A DNA stretch of 64,000 nt, from positions 241,660 through 305,659 of the forward strand of contig NZ_KE384222.1 in the NCBI RefSeq assembly GCF_000424665.1, in the 5' to 3' direction. Each line of letters begins with the position of its first letter. Position 1 is the first letter of the stretch. A program made the translations under genes and the position numbers. Below, one piece after another: positions 1 to 8,709 of the stretch. Below the pieces are notes generated by a model. The model made no database searches, had not been told where the DNA came from, and saw only the letters and a list, made by a program, of their open reading frames with translations. This DNA comes from Salinimicrobium terrae DSM 17865. Lineage in GTDB: Bacteria; Bacteroidota; Bacteroidia; Flavobacteriales; Flavobacteriaceae.

Positions 1-275
1 CTGAATTTTACATTTGAAACGCTGTAGGCTGTAATAAAAGGCATGGTAGCATTGGTCGATTTATCATAAACGTAGAGATGAATATTAGCCGGTGCGTTTT
101 CTTCCGTAGGCGGCATGGGTTTGAGATGTTGATAGACAACTCTTTCCCCGCTCTGAGAGATAAGGGCGTTAGTGATATATTCCATTTTTGCAACATCTTG
201 TGGCGTTAACACGTTTTCCTGCGCAAAAGCGACATGGCAAACAAGGAACATGAGTAATGTAAAGGATCTTTTCAT
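1..275 (-). CDS. S9-type (prolyl oligopeptidase family) peptidase, N-terminal part only
   Basis: Only the first 91 codons are in the window; the gene runs off the left edge. The start is the ATG at 275-273. The translation opens with a signal peptide (MKRSFTLLMFLVCHVAFA, then QE). The next stretch, around residues 23-45 (LTPQDVAKMEYITNALIS then SGERVVY), resembles the opening of the beta-propeller in secreted S9 dipeptidyl-peptidase/acylaminoacyl-peptidase proteins of Bacteroidota. Proteins of that family are periplasmic serine peptidases, but the catalytic domain lies outside the window. The family call is therefore an inference from a short N-terminus. Confidence 0.6.
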   Translation of the reverse strand, partial: MKRSFTLLMFLVCHVAFAQENVLTPQDVAKMEYITNALISQSGERVVYQHLKPMPPTEENAPANIHLYVYDKSTNATMPFITAYSVSNVKF

Positions 276-455
276 TTGAATTTTTGAATTAAGTTTATAC
301 CTAATAAATTTAGCACCTTAAGATAAGGGAAAATGAGCATTTCCCCAAGTCGGTTTTTTAATCTTTGTCCTTGCAAACAATTCAGGTATTAATCATTTGT
401 AACCTTGGAGATTAGCGTTGCTGTTACATTTCTTCAGAAGAAAATTGGATGAAAA

Positions 456-1640
456 TCAGATTGAACTACTTTGAACAAACCGGCGTTTCCAGATAAAGTA
501 TCTTAAAATGATGTAAACGGGGGCGGCAATGAAACCTAATGCTATTCCGAAGATAAAGAAGAGAAAAGTCAGGAATTTGATAAAGATCTTTGTGAGAAAA
601 GATTTTCCTTTGGGAACATACCGGCGATAGGGAGAGAAGAGGTAGACATTCGCCAGCACTGCACTTATGACAAATCCAATAATAGGGATGAACCCCAGCA
701 GAAATGAAACGCCTGTGAGTTTGTAAAATCTTTTGTCCTGGTAACTAATAAAATCTTTTGGAGTTGGAGAATCGAATAAGGTGGAGCCGCAGAGTTCGCA
801 TTTCTGAAATAATTTTGTGCTTTTCAGTTTGTTTCCGCAATCGGGACATTTGCGATGGGAAGCAAGGTGGAGCCGGTGTTTCTCCAGATTAGAGATTAGC
901 TCCTTTTTCCGTTGGCCAAAAATCCCGATCTGATGAACTTCTGGCTGCGGAGTTTTGCAGTTGTGGCATTTTACTGCGAAGGGCAGGTTCATTTCTCCAC
1001 AATTAGGACACGCCTGTTTTTGCTGTTCCAGTTTTCGTTCGGTTCTTTTCTTCAGGAGAACAAAAAAAGCTATTCCCAGCGCATAAACCACAACCATTAA
1101 GATTCCGAGCCAGATAAGCAGCAAAAATCCGAACAGGACCAGGCTGTCTTCGAGCCAACTGCTTATTTTACTGATGTAAAAGTTATCGTCCTCGTCTATG
1201 TCTTCTAAAAAGGTGATAAAATCCCTTCTTAAGCCGGCAAGCCAGTGCACCGCGAGGGTTCCGAAAAGCAGAAGGATCCAGAGGGGATCAAAAGCAGCCC
1301 ATTGCACTTCCTGAAGCACTTCCACAGAGGCTTCATCAAGGATGTCGAGGTTTATGATGAAAAAAATTAGCGGCTTAAGGTAAGTTTCGGCATCTTTTAA
1401 AAAATTCCTGATTTCGGTACTTTTATCTCCTACGATCTCCACGAAACTTAACCCACCCAACGTAAACAGAACCCAATCCTTAGTAATGAAAGTATCTTCA
1501 GCAGGTGATATAATATTTCCCATACCGGGAAAATATTCAGGATACCTTAAAAAAAGGGCTGCCAGAAATGCCGGAAGAAAAGTTCTCATGGAGAACAATG
1601 GGATCATGCCTAAAATAGTAACAATATGGACAAAACTCAT
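456..1640 (-). CDS. Multi-pass membrane protein with a double zinc ribbon
   Basis: A 394-residue protein with hydrophobic segments near residues 5-32, 90-98, 119-134, 167-196, 309-335 and 350-384. Between the membrane parts lie two zinc-ribbon-like cysteine sets. The first is C211/C214 with C225/C228 (CPNC, CHNC); the second is C265/C268 with C281/C284 (CPDC, CELC). The N-terminal third looks like the DUF4126 membrane family, but I hold that loosely. A cytoplasmic metal-binding knuckle between membrane bundles is the likely topology. No enzymatic motif is visible and the function is unknown. It is transcribed alone, facing away from the CNNM/CBS genes. Confidence 0.7.
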   Translation of the reverse strand: MSFVHIVTILGMIPLFSMRTFLPAFLAALFLRYPEYFPGMGNIISPAEDTFITKDWVLFTLGGLSFVEIVGDKSTEIRNFLKDAETYLKPLIFFIINLDILDEASVEVLQEVQWAAFDPLWILLLFGTLAVHWLAGLRRDFITFLEDIDEDDNFYISKISSWLEDSLVLFGFLLLIWLGILMVVVYALGIAFFVLLKKRTERKLEQQKQACPNCGEMNLPFAVKCHNCKTPQPEVHQIGIFGQRKKELISNLEKHRLHLASHRKCPDCGNKLKSTKLFQKCELCGSTLFDSPTPKDFISYQDKRFYKLTGVSFLLGFIPIIGFVISAVLANVYLFSPYRRYVPKGKSFLTKIFIKFLTFLFFIFGIALGFIAAPVYIILRYFIWKRRFVQSSSI

Positions 1641-2205
1641 GTTAGTGGGTTTAGGAGAGAAAAGATAAAGAAAAATTCGTGCAGGAGAAGATGGCCGGAA
1701 GATTTTGAAAATTAATAGTTAGTTTTAATAAGGTGTCAAAAAGGGGTTTCTGCGAGTTCTTTTATAACTCCAATGAAGTTACTACATGTGAGATACCAAG
1801 ACAGGTAGAAGGAAATTCTCGACAATCTTAACCGGTAAAATTACTTCATTTTCCTTTTTCCTTTAAATGTTATTACGTCCCCCCAACAAAATAAAATTTA
1901 TTTTCTGCGGAACAATTTTTGTTGGATATTTGCCAGGAATATGGACTGAAATTAATGGAGTGTGGAAAATAAAAAAATCTACTTCATAGATGAGGTCTCA
2001 ACTTGAAAGGTTATTCTTTTTAATTAAAAAGAAAACCACCCAAGAAAAAAAAATTTAAAATGGATACCGACCCCGACCCCGATAGTTGTAGCTGTATACT
2101 GCAACAACTTAGTTTCTTTTTTTCTTTCATTGAACACAATGTTTCCGGGCATTTTTTAGAGCCAAAAAGTTTTTTAAGTAATCAATTTATCTTAAGAACA
2201 TTATA
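1641..2205. other. Intergenic region, 565 bp, AT-rich
   Basis: I found no convincing gene here. It lies between two divergent genes, so it should contain both promoters. It holds poly-A/T stretches, a short CGACCC repeat (about 2068-2082) and the palindrome at 2085-2108 listed separately. Confidence 0.6.
2085..2108. promoter_or_regulatory. 24-bp imperfect palindrome, candidate operator
   Basis: The sequence from GTTGTAG to GCAACAAC is centred on GTATAC. Twenty of 24 positions agree with the reverse complement. It ends about 100 bp before the start of the first CNNM/CBS gene. An operator is an inference; a small hairpin is the alternative. Confidence 0.3.
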
Positions 2206-3273
2206 ATGGCTCTTCTATTCACTTATTTGTTTATTGCCTTATTTACGTCGTTTCTCTGTTCAATTGTTGAGGCAGTTTTACTTTCCACTCCAATTTCATA
2301 CGCTAAGGCTAAAAGAGAACAAGGAAGTAAAAGTGCCGAAAAGTTTTTGATATTAAAAGAGGATGTCGATAAACCACTTTCTGCCATTCTATCCTTAAAT
2401 ACTGTGGCTCATACTGTTGGTGCCGCGGGAGTGGGTGCCCAGGCGACAATTGTTTTTGGGGAAGCATCTTTTGGTATCGTTTCGGCTGTTCTTACCATTC
2501 TAATTTTGGTTTTAACCGAAATTATACCAAAAACCTTGGGTGCCAATTACAGTAGAGAACTTATGACCTTTACAACTACCATTGTACGGGGAATGATCGT
2601 CCTGACTTATCCATTGGTCATTATGTCAATGTTTCTAACACGATTTTTGGCCAGAAAGAATAAAGAGTTAACTACCAGCAGGGAAGAAATTTCTGCCCTG
2701 GCATCCATAGGGACAGAAGAGGGGATCTTTGCCGATAAAGAAAATAAGATCATTCAGAATCTAATCCGGTTGAAGTCAATTCGTATATCAGAAATAATGA
2801 CCCCCAGAATAGTAGTGGTAGTTGCCAACGAGGAAATGACGCTCCAGGAATTTCTTATAAATAAAGAGTTTTTGCACTTTTCACGGATTCCGGTCTATCA
2901 TGAAAGTCGGGACAACGTCACAGGTTATGTGTTTAGAGAGCTGGTTTTTGAAAAACTGGCTGAAGATCAATTTCACCTGAAATTAAAAGATATAAAAAGA
3001 AACATTTCCACCTTTCCCGAAACCCAAACTCTGTTTAAGGTTTGGGAAGAGTTATTGCATCGAAAAGAACAGATCTCTCTTGTTATTGATGAGTATGGCG
3101 GGATGGACGGAATTTTAACCTTGGAGGATATTATTGAAACTCTGTTGGGATTCGAAATTGTAGACGAAAAGGACCGTGTGGAAGACATGCAACAATACGC
3201 AATGGATCGCTGGAAAGCAAGGCAGAAAAAATATCAGCTTTTAAAAGATGATCCCCACAATTCTGTAGATTAA
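2206..3273 (+). CDS. CNNM-domain/CBS-pair membrane protein (HlyC/CorC family)
   Basis: A 355-residue protein with the standard layout of this family. A DUF21/CNNM transmembrane domain spans about residues 1-170 and includes the conserved LTEIIPKTLGA stretch. A cytoplasmic CBS pair spans about 190-320 and includes SEIMTPRIVVV and the VIDEYGGMDGILTLEDIIE segment. Family members are membrane proteins linked to Mg2+/Co2+ transport or divalent-cation homeostasis. The C-terminal CorC_HlyC domain seen in longer members is absent or very short. A paralogue follows 70 bp downstream on the same strand, so the two are probably co-transcribed and may form a heteromer. The cation is not determined by sequence. 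Confidence 0.88.
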   Translation: MALLFTYLFIALFTSFLCSIVEAVLLSTPISYAKAKREQGSKSAEKFLILKEDVDKPLSAILSLNTVAHTVGAAGVGAQATIVFGEASFGIVSAVLTILILVLTEIIPKTLGANYSRELMTFTTTIVRGMIVLTYPLVIMSMFLTRFLARKNKELTTSREEISALASIGTEEGIFADKENKIIQNLIRLKSIRISEIMTPRIVVVVANEEMTLQEFLINKEFLHFSRIPVYHESRDNVTGYVFRELVFEKLAEDQFHLKLKDIKRNISTFPETQTLFKVWEELLHRKEQISLVIDEYGGMDGILTLEDIIETLLGFEIVDEKDRVEDMQQYAMDRWKARQKKYQLLKDDPHNSVD

Positions 3274-3343
3274 ATACCATTTATTTCTACCTTAACAAAT
3301 AACTTCTTATTAATCAGTAAATTTAGAAGAAATCAACTTTAAT

Positions 3344-4465
3344 ATGGAATTACTAATTCTTTATGCTGTTTTATCCATTTTCTTTTCCTTTTTATGTTCA
3401 ATTCTTGAGGCGGCTTTGTTGAGCTTTACGCCTTCTTTTATTAAAATAAATAAACAGGAGGGGAATGGGTTTGCAGACACTCTTGCCGAATTTAAAAAAG
3501 ATATTGATAAACCTTTAATAGCCATTCTCACTGTAAATACAATTGCGCATACAGTGGGAGCTATAATGGTTGGGGTGCAGGCAGAAAAAGCATTCGGGGA
3601 TGGAACAAATGCTGTTATGATAGTATCTGTAATTATGACATTAGCTATTCTTGTGCTTTCGGAAATTATTCCAAAAACTATTGGGGCAACTTATTGGCAG
3701 AGTTTGGGTAAATTCACGGCAACATCTTTAAGGCTCCTTATCTTTCCTCTAAAGTACACCGGCATCTTATGGTTAATGATGCTTACAACCAAAGCGATAG
3801 GTAAATCTGCCCATGTAAGTACGATGAGCAGGGAAGAATTTATTGCGATAGCAGATGTTGCGGGTGAGGAAGGAGTCTTTGAGGAAAATGAGACTACAAT
3901 TATCAAAAATCTTTTAATTTTTAAATCTATTCAGGCCAAGGATGTGATGACTCCTTTTTCTGTAGCCAAAATAGAAGATGAAGAAATGACAATAGAAGAT
4001 TTTTTTCATGCCAACCGAAATTTAAAATTTTCGCGAATACCCGTTTATAAAGATTCTCCAAATAACATTTCCGGGTTTATTTTAAAAGATGACCTGCTGG
4101 AAGAAATGATAGATGAGAAAGGTCCGGAACCTCTCAGCTCCCTTCAAAGGGATCTTCCCGCCATAACCGGGGATGTTCCCATTCCTGTTCTCTTTGACAA
4201 CTTTATCAAGAAGAGAATTCATATTGCTATGGTTGTGGATGAATTCGGAAACACTATTGGATTGGTTACCATGGAAGATATTATTGAGACTCTTCTGGGA
4301 CTGGAGATCATGGATGAGAGTGACAGTGTTGAGGATATGCAGAAGCTTGCCAGGAAAAAATGGGAAGAGAGGGCAAAAAGAATGGGAATCCTTTCTTTTG
4401 GACAGGAGGATTCAGAAGAGGTTAAAAATCCCGGAACTTCAGACAATTCAGAAAATAAAGAATAA
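3344..4465 (+). CDS. CNNM-domain/CBS-pair membrane protein, tandem paralogue
   Basis: A 373-residue paralogue of the preceding gene with the same order: a CNNM membrane domain (about 1-165, containing VLSEIIPKTIGA), then a CBS pair (about 190-320, containing KDVMTPFSVAK and VVDEFGNTIGLVTMEDIIE). It differs by a charged C-terminal tail of about 40 residues (ending NSENKE) that its neighbour lacks. The two copies keep motif positions but have clearly diverged, so the duplication is not recent. It probably shares a transcript with the upstream gene. A hairpin follows at 4478-4500, before the convergent MscS gene. Confidence 0.88.
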   Translation: MELLILYAVLSIFFSFLCSILEAALLSFTPSFIKINKQEGNGFADTLAEFKKDIDKPLIAILTVNTIAHTVGAIMVGVQAEKAFGDGTNAVMIVSVIMTLAILVLSEIIPKTIGATYWQSLGKFTATSLRLLIFPLKYTGILWLMMLTTKAIGKSAHVSTMSREEFIAIADVAGEEGVFEENETTIIKNLLIFKSIQAKDVMTPFSVAKIEDEEMTIEDFFHANRNLKFSRIPVYKDSPNNISGFILKDDLLEEMIDEKGPEPLSSLQRDLPAITGDVPIPVLFDNFIKKRIHIAMVVDEFGNTIGLVTMEDIIETLLGLEIMDESDSVEDMQKLARKKWEERAKRMGILSFGQEDSEEVKNPGTSDNSENKE

Positions 4466-4477
4466 AGAGTCCTTTTT

Positions 4478-4500
4478 TTACTGAAATTAACTTTCAGTAA
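4478..4500. terminator. Hairpin between convergent genes
   Basis: A perfect 9-bp stem (TTACTGAAA / TTTCAGTAA) with loop TTAAC sits between the stop codons of the CNNM/CBS pair and the MscS gene. It is followed by a T-rich stretch, so it probably terminates the plus-strand operon. Confidence 0.55.
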
Positions 4501-4518
4501 TTTCCTTTAGAAAAGTTG

Positions 4519-5586
4519 TTATCTATTGGAATTTGGAAAAATGACCTTTTCGGGATGTTTTTTTAATTCCTTCATGATATGGGTAAATAACAATGATTTT
4601 GTTGGACCCGAGTTTTTTGGCTGCACCAGAAATCTTACCGTTACTTCGATCCAGGTATTGTTATTTGCGGTGAAGATTACTGAAGGCCTCTCCTTTATTT
4701 CAAGCTCCTGAATCATAGAATCGGCAAGAATTGTTTTTAATCTTTTAACCCGTCTCATCATAGCTTCCCCTACTTCCTTTTCGGCTATATCTGTTACCAG
4801 ACCGGATATAAAATCAAAATCGCTATCATAAGAGACATAAAACTTTACTTCGTTCCAAATAAATGGAAAAAGCGGCCAGGAATAATTGATTACATATTCA
4901 CTAAAGATTCGGGAATTGGCAAATTTTATTATCCTGCCACTAGGGTGATCTCCCGATAGATAATCCCCCCTGAATTCCCACAGCGTAGTGTCGAAGTATC
5001 CAACACTCATTACATCTCCATAGACAGTTCCAATCTTAATTCTGTCCCCAACCTCATACGGCTTCCGGAGCAGCAGGTAAAGCCAGCCAAAAAGACTTGT
5101 GAGAGGATTTTGCAAAGCTAAACCAAGAATTAAAGAAACAACTCCAAAAGAGACTAATGTCGCATACCAATTCGAAAAGATCAATGAAATGGCGATCAAC
5201 ACTATAAGAACAAAGCTTATAAAATTGATGAGGCTTTTAAAATTATAGGCACTGGCCTTGTCGTCTATTTTTCTTCTTAATATCTTTCGGAGGAGGCGGT
5301 TCAAAAAAAGAACCGTAGTGATCAACATGGTGCCTAAGACCAGTTTTTTTACCAGCGGGATATATTCCGTGGAGATGGGAAGGGTGCGGGATTCCAGTAA
5401 ATAAAAAATTAGTCCTGCAATAAGAAGAACAAGTACCGTGTATCCAATAAGAAAGAATACTCCTTTTTGCTCTTGAGGAGAACTTTTCTTAGACCTGTCC
5501 GTCTCCAAAAGGGCTTTTTTTACCTTCTCATCTTCCAGAATCTTTTTTATTTCTTCCTCCTCTGTTTTCTTATCACCGGTCATCAC
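4519..5586 (-). CDS. MscS-family mechanosensitive ion channel
   Basis: A 355-residue protein. A charged N-terminal tail (1-40) is followed by membrane segments near 42-64, 80-98, 120-138 and 143-160. The last is the pore-lining helix region (LILGLALQNPLTSLFGW). It leads directly into the MscS beta-domain (RKPYEVGDRIKIGTVYG, from about 175) and an alpha/beta C-terminal domain. Channels of this family open under membrane tension and release solutes on hypo-osmotic shock. The acidic and lysine-rich N-terminal extension is longer than in E. coli MscS (286 aa). The gene stands alone, convergent with the CNNM/CBS pair. Confidence 0.88.
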   Translation of the reverse strand: MMTGDKKTEEEEIKKILEDEKVKKALLETDRSKKSSPQEQKGVFFLIGYTVLVLLIAGLIFYLLESRTLPISTEYIPLVKKLVLGTMLITTVLFLNRLLRKILRRKIDDKASAYNFKSLINFISFVLIVLIAISLIFSNWYATLVSFGVVSLILGLALQNPLTSLFGWLYLLLRKPYEVGDRIKIGTVYGDVMSVGYFDTTLWEFRGDYLSGDHPSGRIIKFANSRIFSEYVINYSWPLFPFIWNEVKFYVSYDSDFDFISGLVTDIAEKEVGEAMMRRVKRLKTILADSMIQELEIKERPSVIFTANNNTWIEVTVRFLVQPKNSGPTKSLLFTHIMKELKKHPEKVIFPNSNR

Positions 5587-5851
5587 AAAATCTTTTTTTT
5601 AAAACCGGAAGAAGCAACTAACCGATTTAGATTAATCAAACTCTACCTCAGGTTTTATGTTGGGTCAAATCAACCTTTCATCCTGGAAAGATTGTCTGTT
5701 ACATAGGCAATTTACAGATTATCCTGTTTCCCGTTAATGAAATTAATTGATTCTGGATAAAGAAGGTGTAAATTAAATTCCTTTTGCAACCCAGGTTCAA
5801 AATATTGAAATATTCCAGCAACACCTTTAAAGCAAGAAAGAAATTTTGAAT

Positions 5852-6538
5852 CTAGAGGGAAAGAGACACGCCTGTCACTACAAAAAATTCATGGGCCGGG
5901 TCCAGTGCATAATTTCCAAGTCGATATTCTAGGGATAACCCCAGTTCAAGGTCTTGTAAAGAGCTGTTTTCAACTCCAAGTGAAAATCGTTGTTCCGCTT
6001 CGGGTTTAAGATTAGCAGAAACAGCATATAAGGCTTCTGTTGCAGCTTTAAAAGAGAATCCTTTGCCAACAGGTTGCGAAAATCCCAGTTGATATCTCAC
6101 CCTGTGGATGGTATGCTCCCTAAACCGCTGTTCTACGCGAAACCTGTGGGATAGGGGTAGGGTAGAATTGGCAGGTTGGATCTTCACCTGTTCAATGATC
6201 CTGAACTCGTCTATTGCAGAAGGATTAAACAGCTCCCTGAACCGATACCTCAGGCCCAGGCTAAGGACCAAAGACGGATTGGCTTTAAAATCGGTAAAAT
6301 GATTTAATTCTATATGTTCACTCTGGTAACTCTCAATCTTTTTTCCCAATGATCTCTCTTGTAACAGCCCGCGATATCCTGCCCCTATGTCCATAGACCA
6401 GTCGGTAGAAACCGGTAGCGAAAGACCAAATTCATTTTCATAAAAGTAAGCATGTGGATTTTGTGAGAAAGAAACATTACATCCTAAAACAAGGAAGAGT
6501 ACAAAAACTGTTAATTTATTCCGTCGTGAACTTTTCAT
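5852..6538 (-). CDS. DUF2490 domain-containing protein, probable outer-membrane barrel
   Basis: A 228-residue protein with an N-terminal signal peptide (hydrophobic 8-25, then SQNPHAYFYENEFGLSL). The mature part has alternating beta strands rich in aromatics and glutamates, and the segments VLSLGLRYRFRELF and HRFRVEQRFREH, typical of DUF2490. The pattern fits a small outer-membrane beta-barrel. No enzyme motif is present and the role is unknown. It lies 11 bp after the TVP38-like gene on the same strand, and the two are probably one transcript. Confidence 0.75.
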   Translation of the reverse strand: MKSSRRNKLTVFVLFLVLGCNVSFSQNPHAYFYENEFGLSLPVSTDWSMDIGAGYRGLLQERSLGKKIESYQSEHIELNHFTDFKANPSLVLSLGLRYRFRELFNPSAIDEFRIIEQVKIQPANSTLPLSHRFRVEQRFREHTIHRVRYQLGFSQPVGKGFSFKAATEALYAVSANLKPEAEQRFSLGVENSSLQDLELGLSLEYRLGNYALDPAHEFFVVTGVSLSL

Positions 6539-6549
6539 AAGTTAGTTTA

Positions 6550-7263
6550 TTAATTAGTTGATGATCTTTTTTTCCTGTCCCAGTACACGTAGAGTCCAAA
6601 CAGGATCAAACTAATTACCGAGCCCCATAATAATCCTGTTGTAAGTGCACCTGTACTTTTTCCAATAATAGCAATAAATAATGCCAGCGGTGCAATTCCT
6701 ACCAGGGTGGCACCGATAAATTTCCAGTAGCCCATTTTTAAAATACCTGCTACAAAACTTATAGCATCATTCGAAAGAAATGGATTGAGTCTGGTCACAA
6801 TAACGGCCCAGAAGCCATAGTTATCAATGAAGCTACTAATCTTCTTTTCATTTTTGTGACCTATAAGTTTTTCCACGATTACGGGACCAAAGTATCTCCC
6901 AATAAAATAACCAACAGAGGAAGCTGCAAACACTGAAATCATGATGATAATACTGCCGAAAAGGGGGCCATACGCCAGGACAGAGACGACCATTAGTGCT
7001 ATAGTCGGGATCACCAAAAGAAACATTTGTGCGATCATAGTCAATACAAGGATCACGGGGCCGAACCACCCGAATTGATCAACCCATTCTTTGATCCTTG
7101 CTTCATCATCGCTGGTAAGAACATTCCATGCTTCAGTTAGAAAATTCTGGACACCGGGAATAAAAAAGTAGGCCAGAACAAGAGATAAAATAATACCTGC
7201 CGATATGTAAAGAGGGAGTTTACTCTGTTTAACTGTTGGGGAGTCTAAAGAATCATTATTCAT
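6550..7263 (-). CDS. TVP38/TMEM64 family (VTT domain) membrane protein
   Basis: A 237-residue integral membrane protein. It has an N-terminal helix at about 18-38, a loop, and then the VTT-domain core: a helix pair near 68-125, the GRYFG signature with following basic residues near 121-140, and VTRLNPFLSNDAISFVAGI near 158-176. C-terminal helices follow at about 185-230. Proteins of this DedA-related superfamily act in lipid scrambling or undecaprenyl-phosphate and membrane homeostasis; which substrate applies here cannot be read from sequence. It precedes the DUF2490 gene by 11 bp and follows the SdiA-regulated-like gene, all on the minus strand. Confidence 0.85.
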   Translation of the reverse strand: MNNDSLDSPTVKQSKLPLYISAGIILSLVLAYFFIPGVQNFLTEAWNVLTSDDEARIKEWVDQFGWFGPVILVLTMIAQMFLLVIPTIALMVVSVLAYGPLFGSIIIMISVFAASSVGYFIGRYFGPVIVEKLIGHKNEKKISSFIDNYGFWAVIVTRLNPFLSNDAISFVAGILKMGYWKFIGATLVGIAPLALFIAIIGKSTGALTTGLLWGSVISLILFGLYVYWDRKKRSSTN

Positions 7264-7351
7264 ATATTTTTTTTCTTTTTGCTTTGCTAATAGTAAAATT
7301 TGAACTGATAGGAAAACCAGATCTGTATCTTTATATAAAGCTAGTTTTTAA

Positions 7352-8203
7352 TTATTTTCGGTTTAGAGACACTTTTAGGATATTTGCAGGGCCATCTGCC
7401 GCTTCATTTGAGATATAGAGATCTCCTGCGGGACTAAACGTCAAACCTTCAGGATTTCCGAAATCCCTGCTTCTTAACATTAGAAGTTCTTTTGGAGCTC
7501 CATCTTCATCGGTAATAAGGATTTTCGGTCGGGTGCCATCAAGAATGAAATACTCTCCTGTTTGCGGATGAATACCAATTTCTCCGGGAGCAAATCTATT
7601 TTTCAGCTTTTCATCTACTCCGTCAAAAATGGAATCTGAAAGTTCTAGCAAAAACAATGGTTTTTTATCAGAATTATTTTTGTTGAGATCAAAAACATAG
7701 ATCCCTTTATTTTTATTAAAATTTCTGCCTTCTTTTACTGCCATGAGCAGACGGTTGTTTGCAGGATCTGCACATAAGCCCTCCAGGTTGATCCCGTGGA
7801 GCTGATTTGTGGTAGTTACATGTTTTTGAACCTGGGGATCTTGTCCCGTAAAACCTCCTACCTTAAAAATGATCCCGTCACTTCGCAGAATATAAGCATC
7901 GTTTTCGATCACTGCTATACCTTCATAATCTCCCCCGTTGCCGAATTTTGTTTTACTTTCGATCTTGGAGGTTTGAAGATTATAAATAAAAATTATTCCA
8001 TCTTCATCCTGTACACAGGCAATACGCTCTTCTCCAAGCCAGGCGATTCCCGATACTTCTGAAAGAGCATTGGGTAGATCCCATTTTTGGAGGATCTCAT
8101 AAGCCGGGTCCATTTTTGGTTTTTCGGGAGATCTTTCTTTAAAAGAAAATACACTCACCAGTAACACCAGCACCGCAACTATCCCAAAATTGATCTTTTT
8201 CAT
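7352..8203 (-). CDS. SdiA-regulated (YjiK-like) domain protein
   Basis: A 283-residue protein with an N-terminal membrane anchor or signal (NFGIVAVLVLLVSVFSF, about 4-20). A beta-propeller-like body follows, with the family motifs LPNALSEVSGIAWLGEERI near 47-65, GGDYEGIAVI near 89-98, GINLEGLCAD and the closing NPEGLTFSPAGDLYISNEA. SdiA-regulated/YjiK proteins are exported calcium-binding-type propellers of unknown function. The start codon is 7 bp after the stop of the PepSY-like lipoprotein gene, so the two are one operon. A regulatory or sensory periplasmic role is only an inference. Confidence 0.8.
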   Translation of the reverse strand: MKKINFGIVAVLVLLVSVFSFKERSPEKPKMDPAYEILQKWDLPNALSEVSGIAWLGEERIACVQDEDGIIFIYNLQTSKIESKTKFGNGGDYEGIAVIENDAYILRSDGIIFKVGGFTGQDPQVQKHVTTTNQLHGINLEGLCADPANNRLLMAVKEGRNFNKNKGIYVFDLNKNNSDKKPLFLLELSDSIFDGVDEKLKNRFAPGEIGIHPQTGEYFILDGTRPKILITDEDGAPKELLMLRSRDFGNPEGLTFSPAGDLYISNEAADGPANILKVSLNRK

Positions 8204-8210
8204 CGCTTTA

Positions 8211-8657
8211 TTATTTCCAGAAATTCAATTTCGGATCCTGTTTTCCGGTTTTATCCAGGACCACCTCTTCATTTACTAAAAATCTATCTACTTCTGCCTG
8301 ATAGAAAATTTTCGTTCCCCATCTCACCAGCTCAAGATTCTTAATATCTTTTTTCCCAAGCTCCATATTGAGTGTCTCCCGTACTTCAATCGGTAGCTCA
8401 TTCCAGGAAATTTCCTTCTTTTCCCTGAGGAGATTTCCTGAGGAATTGATAAGTGCTTTATGATCATTTCCATCAATTTCAAATTCTACCTCGTAGTTTT
8501 CTCCCTTGGGTTTAAAATCTACATCGCTGGCCTTGGAATATTCTGCCATAAATTCATTTAGTACCACAGAGGGCACTTCAGAATACGGATAGTCGTCGTT
8601 GTCACAAGACAATAAGCCTAGACCAATTAAAATGATAAAAAGATTTCTAGCCTTCAC
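8211..8657 (-). CDS. PepSY-like lipoprotein
   Basis: A 148-residue protein with a lipoprotein signal (FIILIGLGLLSC; lipid-carrying Cys at residue 18). The mature region has two PepSY-like (DUF2874/PepSY_2) modules: residues about 35-85 containing YEVEFEIDGNDHKALINSSG, and about 90-140 containing FYQAEVDRFLVNEEVVLDKTG. Such proteins are periplasmic or membrane-anchored and often sit next to two-component systems in Bacteroidota. Here a histidine kinase gene lies 52 bp upstream on the same strand, and a second PepSY-like gene lies divergently beyond the response regulator. A partner or target of the two-component system is a reasonable inference. Confidence 0.78.
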   Translation of the reverse strand: MKARNLFIILIGLGLLSCDNDDYPYSEVPSVVLNEFMAEYSKASDVDFKPKGENYEVEFEIDGNDHKALINSSGNLLREKKEISWNELPIEVRETLNMELGKKDIKNLELVRWGTKIFYQAEVDRFLVNEEVVLDKTGKQDPKLNFWK

Positions 8658-8709
8658 TTTTATTCCTTTGCTGCTAATTTGCGGAAGGAAACTGGAAAGA
8701 ATTGGGAAC

